The notes below the pieces were generated by a model. The model was not told the DNA's origin. It made no database searches and saw only the letters and a program-made list of their open reading frames with translations. Position numbers and translations under genes: made by a program. A stretch of 23,662 nucleotides of DNA, taken from positions 1 through 23,662 of the IMG/VR virus record IMGVR_UViG_3300049856_000086; one strand, 5' to 3'. Below, piece after piece: positions 22,740-23,662 of this stretch (its first letter is position 1; each line of letters opens with the position of its first letter). The stretch comes from a virus.

Positions 22740-23662
22740 TCATCCTTGGATAGAGATTTTTACTAGGCCCCTAGTGTTAGAAGCGTGAACAACATAATAG
22801 CCAAGAGCAGTAGTGACATGCTGGTATTCCTTTGAATCGTCCTCAATGTAATTACCACCTTGCTTTAAAGCTGTGAGCCTCATGCCCTTTTCAGCAACTT
22901 TACATTTACGATAAAGAAAAAGTCTCGAGTTGCCTAGCTCATTTTTACAATATGCGTTGACTCTATTGTGTCTAGTCCTGATCGGCGGGTTGGATCTTGG
23001 AACATTCATTATGTAAAGAACGCGCGATCCGTCTTGTCTTCTGTAGTTATCTAAGAATTGTTTAATGATATCGTAATCGGAGTGCTTAGACTTTGTAGTT
23101 CGACTTGCACCTGTAGCATCACCGTAAATTCTAAACATGTTCTTGTGTTCGAACAGTCCTCGAGAAGCCCACTCATGCATCATCATCTCTGTATCAGTCC
23201 CCGGGATCACGGCCTCGTCAAAGATATGAAGCGTGTCCTTAGCCGCTTCATCTTGTCCGACGCATGTAGACATTGGTTTACCTTCGCCGATATTAAAATC
23301 GAAACATAGGTCAATTGGTAGGTTGGGATTAATCTCGTAGTCTTGATCCTTGAAGTTTAGTTCTTTTGAGTAAGCATGGTAGACAACATCTCGAGCTATC
23401 TCTAACCACTCGCCGTATAGCATTCGTCTTGCCATTTTAGGATCAAGGTCACGTTTAAGTCCTTGGATATATAATGGATCAAGAAATGGGTTGTCTTCAG
23501 TGACAGAGTAATAAACCCTGCGATCTCTTTTTTTGTCTTCGATAAAGTATTTGTAAGCCCAGTGACTAGGGCTGTCTGGGTTGGTTGCACTTATCATGAA
23601 GTGGCGTTTTCCTTTTCTTCGGCCAATACGTCTCATGATCTCGTCGTAAGCTTGTTTCTCTT
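22740..23662 (-). CDS. terL: Terminase large subunit, C-terminal part (partial at right edge)
   Basis: The frame runs off the right edge: the codons before the first ATG at 23636 (KQAYDEIM) continue the protein, so this is not the true start. Residues below count from that ATG. The end of the ATPase domain is visible (SATNPDSPSHWAYKYFI, about residues 16-33). It is followed by an RNase H-like nuclease with acidic residues in CFDFNIGEG (D113), YGDATG (D173) and YIEDDSKEYQH (about D266-D267). These match the three-acidic-residue metal site of terminase nucleases. It packages DNA into the head through the portal. Ends with TGA 3 nt before the portal start. Confidence 0.94.
   Translation of the reverse strand, partial: EKQAYDEIMRRIGRRKGKRHFMISATNPDSPSHWAYKYFIEDKKRDRRVYYSVTEDNPFLDPLYIQGLKRDLDPKMARRMLYGEWLEIARDVVYHAYSKELNFKDQDYEINPNLPIDLCFDFNIGEGKPMSTCVGQDEAAKDTLHIFDEAVIPGTDTEMMMHEWASRGLFEHKNMFRIYGDATGASRTTKSKHSDYDIIKQFLDNYRRQDGSRVLYIMNVPRSNPPIRTRHNRVNAYCKNELGNSRLFLYRKCKVAEKGMRLTALKQGGNYIEDDSKEYQHVTTALGYYVVHASNTRGLVKISIQG

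Overview
This window is a contiguous piece of a tailed double-stranded DNA phage (or prophage) genome from the Caudoviricetes. It has siphovirus-type morphology: there is a tape-measure protein, a frameshifted tail assembly chaperone pair and a tail tube protein, but no recognisable contractile sheath. A lipoprotein resembling an outer spanin and a CHAP-like endolysin point to a Gram-negative host. The host cannot be named from the sequence. No integrase, repressor or bacterial flanking gene is visible, so lifestyle is undetermined.

The window splits into two converging transcription units. Left unit, + strand (1-2684): a 5'-truncated double-module HNH endonuclease, a class II tRNA-Leu(CAA), a run of very small ORFs with good ribosome binding sites, a second NUMOD4/HNH endonuclease coupled by stop/start overlaps to both neighbours, a 68-aa phage protein and a CHAP-like endolysin. 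Right unit, - strand (23662 down to 2685), is the virion programme: terminase large subunit (partial), portal, two neck/minor head proteins around a 71-aa protein, scaffold, major capsid, an adhesin cassette (three small proteins plus a 916-aa glycine-rich fibre), an unknown protein, a permuted papain-like enzyme, an Ig-like/EF-hand protein, tail terminator, tail tube, G/GT chaperones, tape measure, distal-tail-like protein, second fibre, a four-gene membrane/lipoprotein cassette (spanin/holin candidates), an 814-aa tail hub protein and two small tail proteins. Packing is extremely tight, with 1-4 nt stop/start overlaps (ATGA, GTGA, TAATG) at many junctions.

The most noteworthy signals are: a 108-aa gene at 2685-3011 that has a strong Shine-Dalgarno but no ATG/GTG/TTG and appears to start at ATC; a -1 frameshift site (nine A residues) joining two tail chaperone ORFs; two convergent operons whose stop codons abut with no room for a terminator; a 22-bp direct repeat bracketing the tRNA gene; a large glycine-rich adhesin cassette located between head genes and connector genes; and lysis-like genes split between the two converging operons. 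No completely new defence or mobile system was recognised.
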